Origin: Myotis daubentonii
Taxonomy: Eukaryota > Chordata > Mammalia > Chiroptera > Vespertilionidae
NCBI RefSeq assembly: GCF_963259705.1
Contig: NC_081842.1
Location: 91,874,433-91,938,432, forward strand
Reading direction: 5' to 3'
Length of the DNA: 64,000 bases
Each line of letters opens with the position of its first letter. Within the stretch, counting starts at the first letter, position 1. The notes beneath the pieces were generated by a model that was given only the letters and a program-made list of their open reading frames with translations, had not been told where the DNA came from and did no database searches. Shown piece after piece: positions 1 through 11,400 of this stretch. A program made the translations under genes and the position numbers.

Positions 1-1375
1 GGTGCACCAAGAGTGTCCACCTCAGGTAATTGGGGAGGCTGAGCCACTGGGCCCTATAGGACACTTAGCACAGAAAGCCACTCTATCAACACAGGGAACC
101 ATAAAAAATGAGGAGACAAAGAAACAGGTCACAAATGACAGAAATGGAGGAAAGCATACTACTGGATATAGAGTTCAAAACCACATTTTTAAGGTTTTTC
201 AAGAATTTTCTAGAAACTGCCAATAAACTTAGTGAGACACTCAAAAAATCTAGTGAGACTGCTGATAAATTTAATGAGATCCTCAATAAGTATAGTGAGA
301 CCCTCAAGGATATGAAAAAGGACCAACTAGAAATTAAGCATACACTGACTGAAATAAAGAATATTATACAGACTTCCAACAGCAGACTAGAGGATCGCAA
401 GAATCACGTCAAAGATCTGAAATACAAAGAAGCAAAAAACACCTAACCGGAAAAGCAAAAAGAAAAAAGAATCCAAAAATATGAAGACAGTGTAAGGAGC
501 CTCTGGGACAGCTTCAAGCGTACCAACATCTGAATTATAGGGGTGCCAGAAGAAGAGAGAGAGCAAGATATTGAAAACCTATTTGAAGAAATCATGACAG
601 AATACTTCCCCTATCTGGTGAAAGAAATAGACTTACAAGTCCAGGAAGTGCAGAGAACCCCAAACAAAAGGAATCCAAAGAGGACCACACCAAGACACAT
701 CATAATTAAAATGCCAAGAGCAAAATACAAAGAGAGAATCTTAAAAGCAGCAAGAGAAAGAAACTCAGTTACCTACAAGGGAGTACCCATATGACTGTCA
801 GCTGATTTCTCAACAGAAACTATGCAGGCCAGAAGGGAGTGGCAAGAAAGATTCAAAGTGATGAATACCAAGAACCTACAACCAAGATTACTTTATCCAG
901 CAAAGCTATCATTCAGAATTGAAGGTCAGATAAAGAGCTTCACAGATAAGGAAAATATAAAGGAGTTCATCACCACCAAACTAGTATTAAATGAAATGCT
1001 GAAAGGTATCCTTTAAGAAAATGAAGAAGAAGAAAAAGGTACAGATACAAATTATGAACAACAAATACACATCTATCAACAAGTGAATCTAAAAATCAAG
1101 TGAATAAATAATCTGATGAACAGAATAAACTGGTGATTATAATTGAATCGGGGGCATAGAAAGGGAGTGGACTGACTATTCTCGGCGTGGGGAAGGGGTT
1201 TGGGGGATGCGGGAAGAGAATGGACAAAAATTGTACACCTATGGATGAGGACGGGGGGTAGGTAAGGGCAGAGGGTGGGGTGGGAACTGGGTGGAGGGGA
1301 GCTATGGGGGGTAAAAAGAGGGACAACTGTAATAATCTGATCAATAAAGATTTAATTTAAAAAATTAAATTAAAT
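1..1375 (+). mobile_element. HAL1-type half-LINE, copy 1 (cut by window start)
   Basis: An L1-derived element with an ORF1-like reading frame followed directly by a G-rich 3' UTR, an AATAAA near 1344 and an A/T-rich tail, with no ORF2 between them. It matches the complete copy at 25285-27277 along ORF1 and the 3' UTR, so its 5' UTR lies before the window. The match begins at GGTGCACCAA, base 1 here and about 26043 in copy 2. Organisation with ORF1 alone is the hallmark of HAL1 (half-LINE) elements, which depend on L1 ORF2p for movement. The family assignment is inference from structure. Confidence 0.8.
108..1016 (+). pseudogene. L1 ORF1p-like frame of half-LINE copy 1, three stops
   Basis: A single frame of about 302 codons from ATG 108 to TAA 1014-1016. 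The first ~110 residues are helical and coiled-coil-like, with repeated S/N-E-T-L/A-K segments. Then comes the ORF1p core: IIGVPE, a region ending NKRNPKRTTPRHIIIKMP, and the C-terminal LYPAKLSF...FTDKENIKEFI. ORF1p is a trimeric RNA-binding chaperone that coats L1-type RNA. The frame is broken by TAA at 444-446 and TGA at 531-533 and 792-794. Copy 2 has CAA and CGA at the first and third sites, so those are C-to-T decay. The stop at 531 is shared with copy 2. It is about 20 codons longer than copy 2, all in the coiled-coil part. Confidence 0.8.
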
Positions 1376-1774
1376 TAAAATATTTTTCCTATCAATGAGT
1401 CACTCCATTGGTTTCCTGATGAACACCTTTATCTAATAGTGAATCTATCATATTTGGGTCAGAATGTCTTGTTAGATAATTTTTAACAGGTTATCTGTTG
1501 TTGTTTTTCTCAAGCATTTTTTCTCTTTTTGGCTATACATTTTTGCAATCACTGTTCCCAGTCAAACAGTTGACATTTTACCACAGAACATTAAATCATC
1601 ACATTTCCCACCCATATAAATGTTCATAAATGTTCTTTTATGTTTCTTTTAGGGACCTTTGTTCCCACAAAACTTATTACTTTGGGGAAACATTTCATAT
1701 TAGCACTGATAAGAGGCAAGAATTCTGTATTTTTCTAATTACTACCTAAAAGTAGTAAAACAGTATATAGCCAC
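1376..1774. other. Intergenic stretch, nothing recognised
   Basis: AT-rich DNA between the half-LINE tail and the next SINE. I see no ORF of note and no repeat I can name. Confidence 0.5.
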
Positions 1775-1790
1775 TTTTATTTGCCTTTTT

Positions 1791-2078
1791 ATTATTTATT
1801 GATTGATTTATTTATTCATTTATTTATTTATTTTTATTATTTTTATTTTTTTTTTGTAATCCTCACCCAAGGATATTTTTCCATTGATTACCTTTAGAGA
1901 GAGAGTGAAAAGGTGGGGGAAAGACAGAGAGAGACATCGATTGACTGCCTTTCGGAGCCACCTGACCAGGGCCTGGGATCGAGCCTGCAACCTAGGTATA
2001 TGCCCTTGACCAGAATCGAACTTGGGACCCTCCAGCCCATGGGCTGATGCTCTATCCACTGAGCCAAACCAGCTAGGG
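1791..2078 (-). mobile_element. Ves-type tRNA-derived SINE, minus strand
   Basis: On the minus strand it begins with the tRNA-like head (GGTTTGGCTCAGTGGATAGAG with the B-box region GGTTCGATTC-like) and ends in GA-rich sequence and a long T-rich/(ATTT)n stretch at 1791-1857. An imperfect duplication, TTTTATTTGCCTTTTT at 1775-1790 against CTTTATTTACTTTTTT after 2078, brackets it. The segment AATCCTCACCCAAGG near 1858 differs from the commoner copies here and points to an older subfamily. Confidence 0.85.
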
Positions 2079-2194
2079 CTTTATTTACTTTTTTGACTGT
2101 TTGTCTGTCTGGCTGCGAAAGAAGTGTTTGGTTCTTTTTGCTATAATTGAATAAATATACAGTAAAGTACTAGATATTATTATGTACTAATAAC

Positions 2195-2428
2195 AATTTT
2201 CATCATCTATGAGTGTTTTCTTTCTGCCAAACACAGTTGTAAGTAATTTTCCTGTGGAGCTTATTTAATTCTCACAACAATGTTATAACATTTTAGTTAC
2301 CCCTCTTCTACAGATAAGAAAGCTGATAACTTGCAAAGTTAAAGTAACTTGCTCAAGGGCACAGAAGCACCAAGAGGCAGAAAAAAGAATTAAAGCAAGA
2401 CAGTCTTACTCTGAGGTCTGTGTACTTC
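2195..2428 (+). repeat. MIR-type SINE, ancient
   Basis: The order of phrases is that of MIR: TTAATTCTCACAACAATGTTATAACA, then ACAGATAAGAAAGCTGA, TTAAAGTAACTTGCTCAAGG, GCACAGAAGC and CAGTCTTACTCTGAGGTC. It is heavily mutated, as expected for a repeat shared by all mammals. Confidence 0.7.
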
Positions 2429-2682
2429 AGTGTTTGCTTTTTGGCCTTTCATTTATTTACTTGGGTCAACCAAGTCCTCATATACAGAGTTTTATAGTAT
2501 TTTATTTTATTATACAAACCATCATTTATCTTATATTCTTATTTTCTGATTTTGGAAATTTCTTTAAATTTTTTACTTCAAAATGTAGCTTTTGTAAGAT
2601 AGATGTTGTGTGTGCTATACATATTATAAACACACATACATACATATGTAATATACAGACATATACATATACATATATGTTA

Positions 2683-2970
2683 CTAGAGGCTTGGTGCATG
2701 AATTCATGCACGGGCGGTGTCCCTCAGCCTGGCCTGCAATTGGGGCCAATCGGGACCATCTGGCTCAGTCCCAATCAGAGCCGATCAGGGCTGGTGTGGG
2801 GGAGGGACCAAGGAAGATTGACCAGCCGAGGGAGGTTGGCTGTGGGAACACACTGACCACCAGGGGACAGCTCCTGTGTTGAGTGTCTTCCCCTTGGTGG
2901 TCAGTGCACGTCATAGCGACCAGTCAACAGGTTGTTTGGTCGTTCGGTCACTTAGGCTTTTATATATAGA
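2683..2970 (-). mobile_element. HeliBat-type non-autonomous Helitron, minus strand
   Basis: Its 3' end on the minus strand is the hairpin GTGCATGAATTCATGCAC-like followed by CCTCTAG at 2683. The 5' end is TCTATATATAAAAGCC at 2970. Inside lies the conserved CACTGACCACCAGGGG motif and its inverted mate. No rep/helicase coding sequence is present. Confidence 0.85.
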
Positions 2971-4224
2971 GACAGTTAAATATTGGAGGCACATAAACTT
3001 TTTCTTTTTAACTTCTTTCTCTTCCAATTTCATAAAATTAAATAAGTATTCCATATCATTTAATGTTATTAAAAGCAGAACCATCATTTTAAAGGCTGCT
3101 TAGAAGTTCTATGATAACTAAATTGTTCTGTGCAATTTCATGGATGTTTTGTATAACCCATCAATCAGTTGTTACTGACTTCCATTTCTTCCATTTCATT
3201 ATGATTAAAAAATACTTCAATGTTTATGCTCAGTCACTGTTTACATTCTACCTAGATCCCCTCAGTTATCATTTACCAATTTTGTATGCCCATTGCCCCC
3301 TTCCAAAACTTTTTTTTCCTTTGCTTCTAATGCCCCACTACTTGAAAATTTGCCCATAAGATAAAGGGGAGATTTGCTTGCAAGCAAAAAAGATGCTGGG
3401 TCTAGAATATATTATACAGGGTGCCAGTGTATAAAGCCCAGTTTCCTTCCATCAAATTGAGACAACCTTTATTCAAACTCAAGATTATAGTCTAGAACAA
3501 CTTTGTGGGATTAGTTTAAAGCTTGTATGTTGCCTGAAATCTTGCCTTGCGTGATTTATCTCCCTTTCCCTGTCTTATGAATCCAATTCCTTACTGGTTT
3601 CCCTGGGAGCACTTTCTCAATAATTCACTTGCAGGTGAATTCTCAAAGTTAGAACTGTCTTTGAAGAAACCTTATATAAGACAGAATGCCTTTATATGTA
3701 AATCTTGGCACATAACTCTCATAATATTCTTAATATATCTTTTTAAATTTGGAATGACTATGTCAAAAAGTGTGAAAATTTTTATGGCCCTGACATTTGT
3801 ACTAATATTCATTCTTCCCAGGTTATAAGAGTGCCAATATAGCAGCACTTTCTACAGTAATTTACTGCAAAATGGACTGTACAATTTTAGCTTATTTCTA
3901 ACATGAGTAGAAAATTTCCCCCATTTAAAAAAAATTGGTCATTTCCATTATGAGAAGGAGCAAATAGTTAGAAACCAATGCTCATGTTTTTATTTTATTT
4001 GTAAATCTAAAGGCTCATGATCAACACTTAATTTAATTTAGATTGGTTCTACATGTATTTTAATTGAAACTAAAATTTTTAATTTAAATCAGGCACACCT
4101 ATCTCTGGTAATGTCTGTGATAATAACTAAATTATTCTTTGCAGTTCTTTGTTTTACTAATAACATTGGAAATTTGATAGTCCTATTTTGTTCTCATAGT
4201 TACCTTTTGTGTTCCACAAAAGTT
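2971..4224. other. Background DNA; holds the source of the SINE patch
   Basis: No gene and no clear named repeat. The segment 3181-3301 is the unique-looking donor of the 121-bp patch found in the SINE at 4454-4799. Around 3590-3670 the phrase CCCTGGGAGCACTTTCTCAA suggests an old interspersed repeat that I cannot place. Confidence 0.5.
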
Positions 4225-4440
4225 TATTGATTGCCTTCTACCTGCTAGAATTGGTCCAAGAAATGTTAAATGAGACAGATATGCATCCTACTAACATTCT
4301 AATAGTGAATATAGACAATAACACAGGCAAATAAAAGACAATGTGAGAAGTACTTTAGTGAGGGCAGTATCCTCTGCTCTAGAAAGCACTCTGGAAAATA
4401 ATTTTAAAATCAGAAAAAATCATCCTTTTTAGTGCAGGTC
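4225..4440 (+). repeat. Ancient repeat remnant, L2-like
   Basis: The phrases TTTATTGATTGCCTTCTACCTG, ACATTCTAATAGTGAATATAGACAATAA and CAGGCAAATAAAAG follow the pattern of a widespread mammalian repeat of the L2 group. It is much diverged, so the class is tentative. Confidence 0.4.
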
Positions 4441-4453
4441 AAAAATGGGCAAA

Positions 4454-4739
4454 GAGCCGCAGCCAGTTTGGCTCAGTGGATAGAGTGTTGGCCTGCAGAC
4501 TGAAGGGTCCCGGGTTCGGTTCCAGTCAAGGGCACATCCATTTCTTCCATTTCATTATGATTAAAAAATACTTCAATGTTTATGCTCAGTCACTGTTTAC
4601 ATTCTACCTAGATCCCCTCAGTTATCATTTATCAATTTTGTATGCCCATTGCCCCCTGGGTGTGCAGGAGGCAGCTGATCAATGTTTCTCTCTCATTGAT
4701 GTTTCTAACTCTCTATCCCTCTTCCTCTCTGTAAAAAAT

Positions 4740-4775
<36 letters not shown>

Positions 4776-4799
4776 AAAATATATATTTTTTAAATTAAA
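4454..4799 (+). mobile_element. Ves SINE carrying a 121-bp foreign patch
   Basis: The SINE head (CAGCCAGTTTGGCTCAGTGG to GTCAAGGGCACA) ends at 4536. Bases 4537-4657 are not SINE but a copy of 3181-3301 with one visible difference (C to T in TACCAAT). SINE sequence resumes at 4658 (GGGTGTGCAGGAGGCAGCTG) and runs to a (TA)n tail. About 35-40 bp of normal SINE interior is missing at the join. Target duplications AAAAATGGGCAAA (4441-4453) and AAAAAGTGGGCAAA (ending about 4813) enclose the whole, so the SINE arrived first and was patched later. Confidence 0.9.
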
Positions 4800-4813
4800 A
4801 AAAAGTGGGCAAA

Positions 4814-6214
4814 TAATTGAAAGTTGTCAGCTGAAAATAGTCATGGGCTATGACAATTAATGAAGGTTGTATTATGTCAGAAAAATTAAAAGTTTAGGGT
4901 CAAGGAGAATGTGCACTTTTCTAGAAGTGAAAAAGTTTGTTATTGCTGAAGGCATTCTCAGAAGCCAGTTGATGAGCACATATAAAGATGTTAAGAATTG
5001 TACATAATAGCATGGAAATTCATTGATAAATTATGGATTTGGAGAAAAATAGTATCAGGTTTCCAAGTTAGAAATATAATTGAGCTTGATGCATGAACAA
5101 CTGATTATAGGGGGTATAAGTTGAGAGAAGGAAGTAAGAGCATAGGCAGGAGTTACAATTATCCAGGTGAGAGATAATTTGGTGTGAACCACCGGTAGTT
5201 GCAGCATAAAAAGAGAGAAGTGATCAGAAATACAATGTATTGAATGTAAAATTCAGGAAATTTTTAATTGAATAAGTATGGAGAAAATGATAGAGGAAGG
5301 AATAAGGATGATATGGAAATATATGTCTTTGGTAATTGGGTGGAAATTAGTGTCATTTTCAAGACAGAACAGAAGAATAGGTTTGGAACTGAAGATGCAT
5401 TAATTTTGGAAATGCTGAGTCTGAGGTGCCAGTAGCAGAGTAAAATGCAGATATTTACATATAACCCATATGTGGACCATGTTTTAACATTCAATCAGTT
5501 CTGGAATGAAGATCCAGATTTGGGAGACATCAACAACATGCAGATGGCACTTGAAACAATAGTGGAAGGTGAGAGAGCCTAGAAAAGCATGACTAGAGTG
5601 AGAAAAAGAGGTAATGACAGAAACTTGCATAATACAGTATTTAAAAGAAAGATTTAAATAAAAATACTATGGAGGAATGGCCAGAGAGGAAGGAAATGTT
5701 CTAAGAAAATGAAGTGATTAATAGAGAGATCAGGTAACATAAGGACTGATGATTGTTCATGGGTTTCCAGAAATAATTAATGACAATGAAGAGAGATATT
5801 TAGTGAAATAATGGGGACTGTGGATAGATTGAAGTGAGTTGAGGTTATGAGCAATGGAGAAGTGGAGAGAGTGCGTATACACAACCTTTAATAGAAGTAC
5901 CACTTTGTAGGAGAGGAAAGATATAATCTGAAGCACAGGTAGTGAAATGGATTTTAGAATGAAAAAATAATACCTTTTCCATTACAACCAAAGAGAAAGA
6001 GAACATAGATAGAAATGTAAAGAAACTCAAGAGTTAGTAACATAAATTGGAAGGTCCATATTGTGGATTGCCTTTATTTAATGAATTGCACATTGAGGTC
6101 ATTTGCTAAGAGGGATTGGAAGGAGAAGAAGGGTTAAGAATTTTAAAGCCACTGAGTCTCCATACATATACATACAAGAAATTAAAAAAAAATAAAAAGT
6201 ATGATAGGCTTTAA
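4814..6214. repeat. Ancient interspersed repeat, class uncertain
   Basis: Purine-rich stretches such as TATCCAGGTGAGAGATAAT, GCTGAGTCTGAGGTGCCAG and GGAATGGCCAGAGAGGAAGG resemble a mammal-wide repeat of L2-like age and may continue the remnant left of the SINE. No open frame of note is visible. Confidence 0.35.
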
Positions 6215-7205
6215 ATTTTTTAAGTCTTTATATTTTAGAGCAGTTTTAGGTTTACAACCAAATGAAGAGGTGCAGAGATTTCCTGTATTATGTTCTGCTG
6301 ACACTTATGCATAGTGTCTCCAATTATCAATATTACTCACCAGAATGTTATATTTTTACCAAAGATAAAACCACATTGATCTATCATAATCACCTAAAGT
6401 TCATAGTTTTCCTTAGGGTCCACTCTTTGCATCGTACATTCTATGGGATTAAACAAATGTATGTGACATATATCTAGCATTATAATATCATACGTATTTC
6501 ATTGACATAAAAAATCCTCTGAGATTCCCCCTATTCATTTCCCCACCTGCCCTTGGCAACCATTGATTTATTAGTTGTATAGTTTCCAAATTTATATAGT
6601 TGAAATCATATGTATATAGCCTTTTCAGATTAGCTTCTTTCACTTACTAATATGCATGTAAGGTTCCTCCATGCCTTTTCATGGTCTGATAGCTTATTTC
6701 ATTTTAGCACTGAATACTTTCCATATTTGGATCTACCTTAGTTTATTTATCCACTCACCTACTAAAGGACATTTTGGTTGCTTCCAAGTTTTGTTAATTA
6801 TAAATAAAATTGTTATAAACATCTGTGTCCAGATTCTTGTGTTGACATAAATTGACACAAATTGACATGACATTTCCTTTAGGAAATATCAAGGAGCAAC
6901 ATTGCTGGATCATATGGTAAGAAAACATTTAGTTTTGTAAGAAGCCACAAACTGTCTTCTAAATTTTCATTCCCATCAGCAATGTATGAGAGTTGCTATT
7001 GCTCTTCGTCCTCATGTTGTTGCCAGATTTTGCCCATTCTATTTAGATGTGTAGTGGTATCTCATTATTATTTTTATTTGAATTTCTCTCGTGACATATG
7101 ATGTGGAGCATATTTACAATGCTTATTTACTATCTGTATATTTTCCATGGTGAAGTGCCTGTTAAGGTCTTTTGCCTATTTTTTATTTGGATTGTTTTGT
7201 TTTGT
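6215..7205 (-). repeat. Old L1 fragment (ORF2 C-terminus and 3' UTR), minus strand
   Basis: The plus strand reads like the antisense of an L1 3' portion: TTTATTTATCCACTCACCTAC, GGTTGCTTCCAAGTTTTGTTAAT, ATTGCTGGATCATATGGTAA, CATTCCCATCAGCAATGTATGAG and GGTCTTTTGCCTATTTTTTATTTGGATTG, in the order seen in the L1 at 53,100-53,700. It is too diverged for an open frame, so it is much older than that copy. Confidence 0.75.
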
Positions 7206-7639
7206 ATAATAAAAAAAAATCACGATATACTGAGTTGAGGCAAATAAAAATCAAAGTAAAGATCTTTAAATAGTATTCTAAGTCCCAGTATATCAGTTAT
7301 AATATTTTTACAATTCTAGAACTTGCTTTATAGTGTACAAAGTATTTTCATGGCTATTTCATTTGACTCTATGAGAGTTTTGGGGCACCTACAGGGAAAG
7401 TATTTCACTTTGCTTGTATAAGTAAGAGAACTAAAGCTTAGAACCTGTTATTTGTCTTTCTCACTGTCATTTGGCAAAGCCAACACTCTAATTTAAGTCT
7501 TCTTTCAATTGATCATTCTGTCTTTTCCCACAGTCAATTTCTGCTTATGTATTTTTAATTTACTGCAAGTTGAAAAGGGATATATCTCAGTCATCATAGA
7601 AAAAAGTGTCTTCAATTAGAATTTATATGTTATAAGCTA

Positions 7640-7765
7640 TACAGGTAATGTGTCATGGAGTTAATACCTCAGTTCTAATCCTAATTTTGGTATTTTATGG
7701 CTGTGAAACCTTTATTCAGTCAATAAAGCTCTCTAGACCTGCAGTTTCTTCAACTAAGCAGTACA
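7640..7765 (+). repeat. MIR-type SINE fragment
   Basis: AGTTCTAATCCTAATTTTGG, GGCTGTGAAACC, CTCTAGACCTGCAGTTTCTTCA is the MIR core order. The preceding 7206-7639 may hold more MIR-age sequence (ACTAAAGCTTAGAACC), but nothing is clear. Confidence 0.5.
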
Positions 7766-7785
7766 AGAGTTGGTAATCTCTACAA

Positions 7786-7988
7786 CAGGGATGGGGAATG
7801 TCTGCCGTGGACTGTATAAGGCCCACAAAATCATTTGATCTGGCTCTGCCAAGACATTAGGGGTGACTTAATTAAATATTTGACCAAATATAGAAAACTA
7901 ATTTTTAAGTTGGTAGTTTTATATGGCCAGTGAATGATGTTATAAATATCCAAATGGCCCTTGACCGATAAAAGGTTCCCCACCCCTG
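7786..7988. mobile_element. hAT-type MITE, 203 bp
   Basis: Inverted ends CAGGGATGGGGAA and TTCCCCACCCCTG enclose a non-coding interior with the TGGCCCTTGACC-like phrase. The flanking 8-mers CTCTACAA (7778-7785) and CTCTAAGA (7989-7996) match at six of eight positions, the 8-bp duplication expected for hAT elements. Confidence 0.75.
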
Positions 7989-8092
7989 CTCTAAGATCCA
8001 GCAATGCAATTCTCTGCGGCTCCAATTATTTTCATGAAATAATGACCTTTTTGGTTCACAACTACCTAGAATATAATAGCATGAGAAATTCT

Positions 8093-8294
8093 TTTTTTAA
8101 AAATATATTTTATTGATTTTTTACAGAGAGGAAGAGAGAGAGATAGAGAGTCAGAAACATCGATCAGCAGCCTCCTGCACATCCCCACTGGGGATGTGCC
8201 CGCAACCCAGGTACATGCCCTTGACCGGAATCGAACCTGGGACCTTTCAGTCCGCAGGCCGACGCTCTATCCACTGAGCCAAACCAGTTTCGGC
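8093..8294 (-). mobile_element. Ves SINE, minus strand
   Basis: A complete tRNA-derived head at the right (GCTCAGTGGATAGAGCGTCG on the minus strand), a conserved CATCCCCAGTGGGGATGTGC interior and a tail of ATATATTTTTAAAAAAA. Perfect target duplications GAGAAATTCT (8083-8092 and 8295-8304) enclose it. Confidence 0.95.
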
Positions 8295-8305
8295 GAGAAA
8301 TTCTT

Positions 8306-10163
8306 AATATAATCACAAATGTTTAAGAAGAAAGCACTTTTGCATTTCTTTTTTAGTTGATCACATGACTAGTACCATTGCTATTCAAAAATCTAATAAA
8401 ATTATTAGCTTGCTCCCTCTTTCTCTGATGTTGATGCCTGGTTCTTATAAGAACATAGGAAACACTTTAAACAAAAATGGTGTATTTCAACACTATCCTG
8501 ACTTAGAGTCAGAGTAAGAGGTTCTAGTTGGTTCTTTCTTGGATAAGTACAGCTACCTTCTCACCACCATCAGTGTTCTTTGGTCATTGTTCCCTTTTCC
8601 ACTTAGGGATAAAAAAAAAAATATGTTAGGTGTGTCCTAGATCCTTGATAGTAGTTCAGTGTTTGGGTAGAGTGTGTGGGGGAGGATGGTTATCACTCTG
8701 GCTCATTGATACATTTACCATAAAGTTAATGAACTTAACCTTCAGTGAGGCTTATTAGTAGCATGAGAGGAGGCCCATGGGAGAGAGAGGGCCTAGCAAC
8801 ATGTTCATAATTTTGTTTCCTTTAAAAAAAATGGGCGGGGGGAGGAATAAAATTGTATATACATGAGGATCCCCCAAAACATTCATCCCTGCTCTTGCTG
8901 TTTACTCAACTGGGCATGTAGTGAGTGCATTTAACTGGTTGTCTCAACTGGATGTAAGTTGATCACTGAGCTATCTTCCCTATGGTTTGCTGTTGGTGAC
9001 AATAAATGGTGGTTATTTGGGTTAATGTCAGGCTGCTCCCCTAATCAGTAACCACTTTGTAACCAGTCCATAGTGGTTTTTATTTTGACTTTTCTCCAGG
9101 CACAATAAAATTAATAATGGCTGTTTTTATGAAAAACATTCTTTGTTTTAGCCTAAGCCATTATACTTATGTATCTTCCACCTTTTGGTTCTTATCCCAT
9201 ACTTACCCTCTCCTTTATAAAACAGTGGATAACATACCCAATAGCCTAAGGTAGAGAAGAACAGGTAGGAAATTTGGAAAATTATCTCCTTGCATCTTTA
9301 ATGATTCTCAGAGTATTCGGAGTGCATTTTCCAATAGTATTGAATCACACATAACACATCCCCTTGAATTAAACTACCTAGTTTCCCCAGAAATATGAAT
9401 CCTTAAAGTTATATAGCTAACCTGAACTACTTCTTTATTTTAAAAGTTTTTAGTATTATGGAGATATTCACTTGCTATAGCAATGGGTAGGATTTGTTTT
9501 GACACCTTGTTCAAGTTTAGAATTTTTCATGTAGCAGCATAACAGACATTTTAAGAAAATCATCTCCTCTTCATTTTGCCTGTTCATTTAGGCCAATACA
9601 CTCTTTTATATTCTTGGAGATATTTAGCATCTTGGGATGTTCAAGAAAATACCCCAGATGCTTGGGGCACAAAGTACATTTATTCTACATAGTTTATTTT
9701 CAAATGGCTATTTTCATAGCTATGATATGATATTAAATGGACAATTATCAAGATAAAATGCAGAGCAAGAATCAATAATGAAGAATAGATAAACTGATCA
9801 ATATGTTTCAGGGAGCTTTGTATATTCAACATAAAAAGGCAAATTATTGGGATAAAGAGATATTCTCAGTTAAATGCATAATTTAATTGTAATACTTAAC
9901 TACAATGTATGATATACCATTTTAAATAACATTAAATAACACTGGGTTTCTTTTTTTATTATAGCCAGTTATGCTAAGTAAGATTACAACTGGCCATTAA
10001 AATGCACTACAAAAAAATATATCGATAAAAACTCTTGTCACAAATGAAACAAAATTAAACCTGAACAAAAGCAAATCAGTTATGTTTCCTCTACATTATG
10101 AGTATTATCATTTGTCATTTAAAAGAGACTTCCTTCATAGAGATTGTCTCTCAGTTTAAAGTG
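8306..10163. other. Intergenic stretch, nothing recognised
   Basis: AT-rich DNA without a long frame, splice-bounded open segment or repeat I can identify. Confidence 0.5.
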
Positions 10164-10177
10164 AATATGTAAATCTT

Positions 10178-10389
10178 GCCTAGCTGATGTGGTGGGACCC
10201 ATTGATTGAGTGCAGTCCCAGGAGGTTACTGGTTCAGTTCCCAGTCAGGGCACATGTCCTGTTACTGGCTCAAGCCCCAGGAGGGGGAATGCAGGAAGCA
10301 GCCAATTGATGTTTCTCTCTCATGGATGTTTCTATCTCTCTCTCTCTCCATCTCCCTTTTTTTAAAATCAATTTTTAAAAATGTGAAAA
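10178..10389 (+). mobile_element. Ves-type SINE, diverged
   Basis: The order is a tRNA-like head, GGGCACATGTCC, a GCAGGAAGCAGCC segment, GATGTTTCTCTCTCATGG, a CT-rich run and an A-rich tail. A perfect 14-bp duplication AATATGTAAATCTT (10164-10177 and 10390-10403) marks the insertion. Confidence 0.9.
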
Positions 10390-10403
10390 AATATGTAAAT
10401 CTT

Positions 10404-11172
10404 AGCAGTTAGTCTGGTTCCTAAAAACTTGGAATGTGCTGGCACAATGTATGCACATCTTCTAACATGCAGATAACGCATGCATACATAGCCTGCTTCC
10501 CAGAGGAATCGTGGTTTATATAAAGTGCAAGGTATGAAGAAAGTCTGGTTTACTTATTCTACAGTATCAGTGTAATCTTCTTTTTATTTTTTTCCCCATC
10601 ACCATTCCCCACCCCTTATACCCACTTCAACCCCTGCAATCACCAAGTGCCTTCATCTTTAAAATTGGTTGGTAGGCAGTGTTTATGATTTGCCTTAGAG
10701 TTGGAGAAAACAATTACATTAGATTATATTTGTAATAACCTACAGATGAGTTGTAAGCAGGAGTCAGAACGGTAACTAACAGGAAATATGCCACTGGTAT
10801 GCAGAAAAATAAAAATAAATAAATCACTGGCTCAAAGCATAAAATAAAGAATGAGAGTTTAAATAGATTCCAGGATAAATATTAGATAAGCTATATAGTT
10901 AAAGCCAGACTCTGTCCTTTTGAACAAGAGAAGTGGTTAAAAGGTAAGCAGCTATATATATTATCAACGTATATTTTAGGTTGATAATACTAGTGGGTGA
11001 ATACAAATGTTTTGGGAAATTTAAAAGGTAGAATCAGCAGAATTGGCATCTAAATAAAGATGATTTACACAGAAAAAGCATTATGCAAAAGTAGGCATAG
11101 TAAGCATATTTTAATAAATTAGGATGATCTTCCAAAATATAAATTAAAGTATAAATGTAGTTATAATTTACT
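10404..11172. other. Intergenic stretch, nothing firm
   Basis: Bases 10565-10640 (TTTTTTCCCCATCACCATTCC) resemble the antisense of a LINE 3' UTR but are too short to call. Confidence 0.4.
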
Positions 11173-11180
11173 ATATAAAG

Positions 11181-11392
11181 CAGTGATTCTCAACCTGTGG
11201 GTCGCGACCCCTTTGGCAGTCGAACGACCCTTTCACAGGGGTCGCCTAAGACCATCCTGCATATCAGATATTTACATTACGATTCATAACAGTAGCAACA
11301 TTACAGTTATGAAGTAGCAACGAAAATAATTTTATGGTTGGGTCACAACATGAGGAACTGTATTTAAAGGGCCAGAAGGTTGAGAACCACTG
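11181..11392 (+). mobile_element. SPIN-like non-autonomous hAT transposon
   Basis: Inverted ends CAGTGATTCTCAACCTGTGG and AGGTTGAGAACCACTG, then TCGCGACCCCTTTGGCAGTC, ACGACCCTTTCACAGGGGTC, CATTACGATTCATAACAG and GGTCACAACATGAGGAACTG. This is the arrangement I know from SPIN (Space Invader) hAT elements, which are reported to have spread between vertebrates by horizontal transfer and occur in vesper bats. Target 8-mers ATATAAAG (11173-11180) and ATATAAGG (11393-11400) match at seven of eight. No transposase is encoded. Confidence 0.9.
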
Positions 11393-11400
11393 ATATAAGG

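Noticed and set aside
8093..8294. tRNA-like A and B boxes
   Set aside because: They belong to the tRNA-derived head of Ves SINEs, here and at the other Ves copies. No cloverleaf or terminator of a real tRNA gene.
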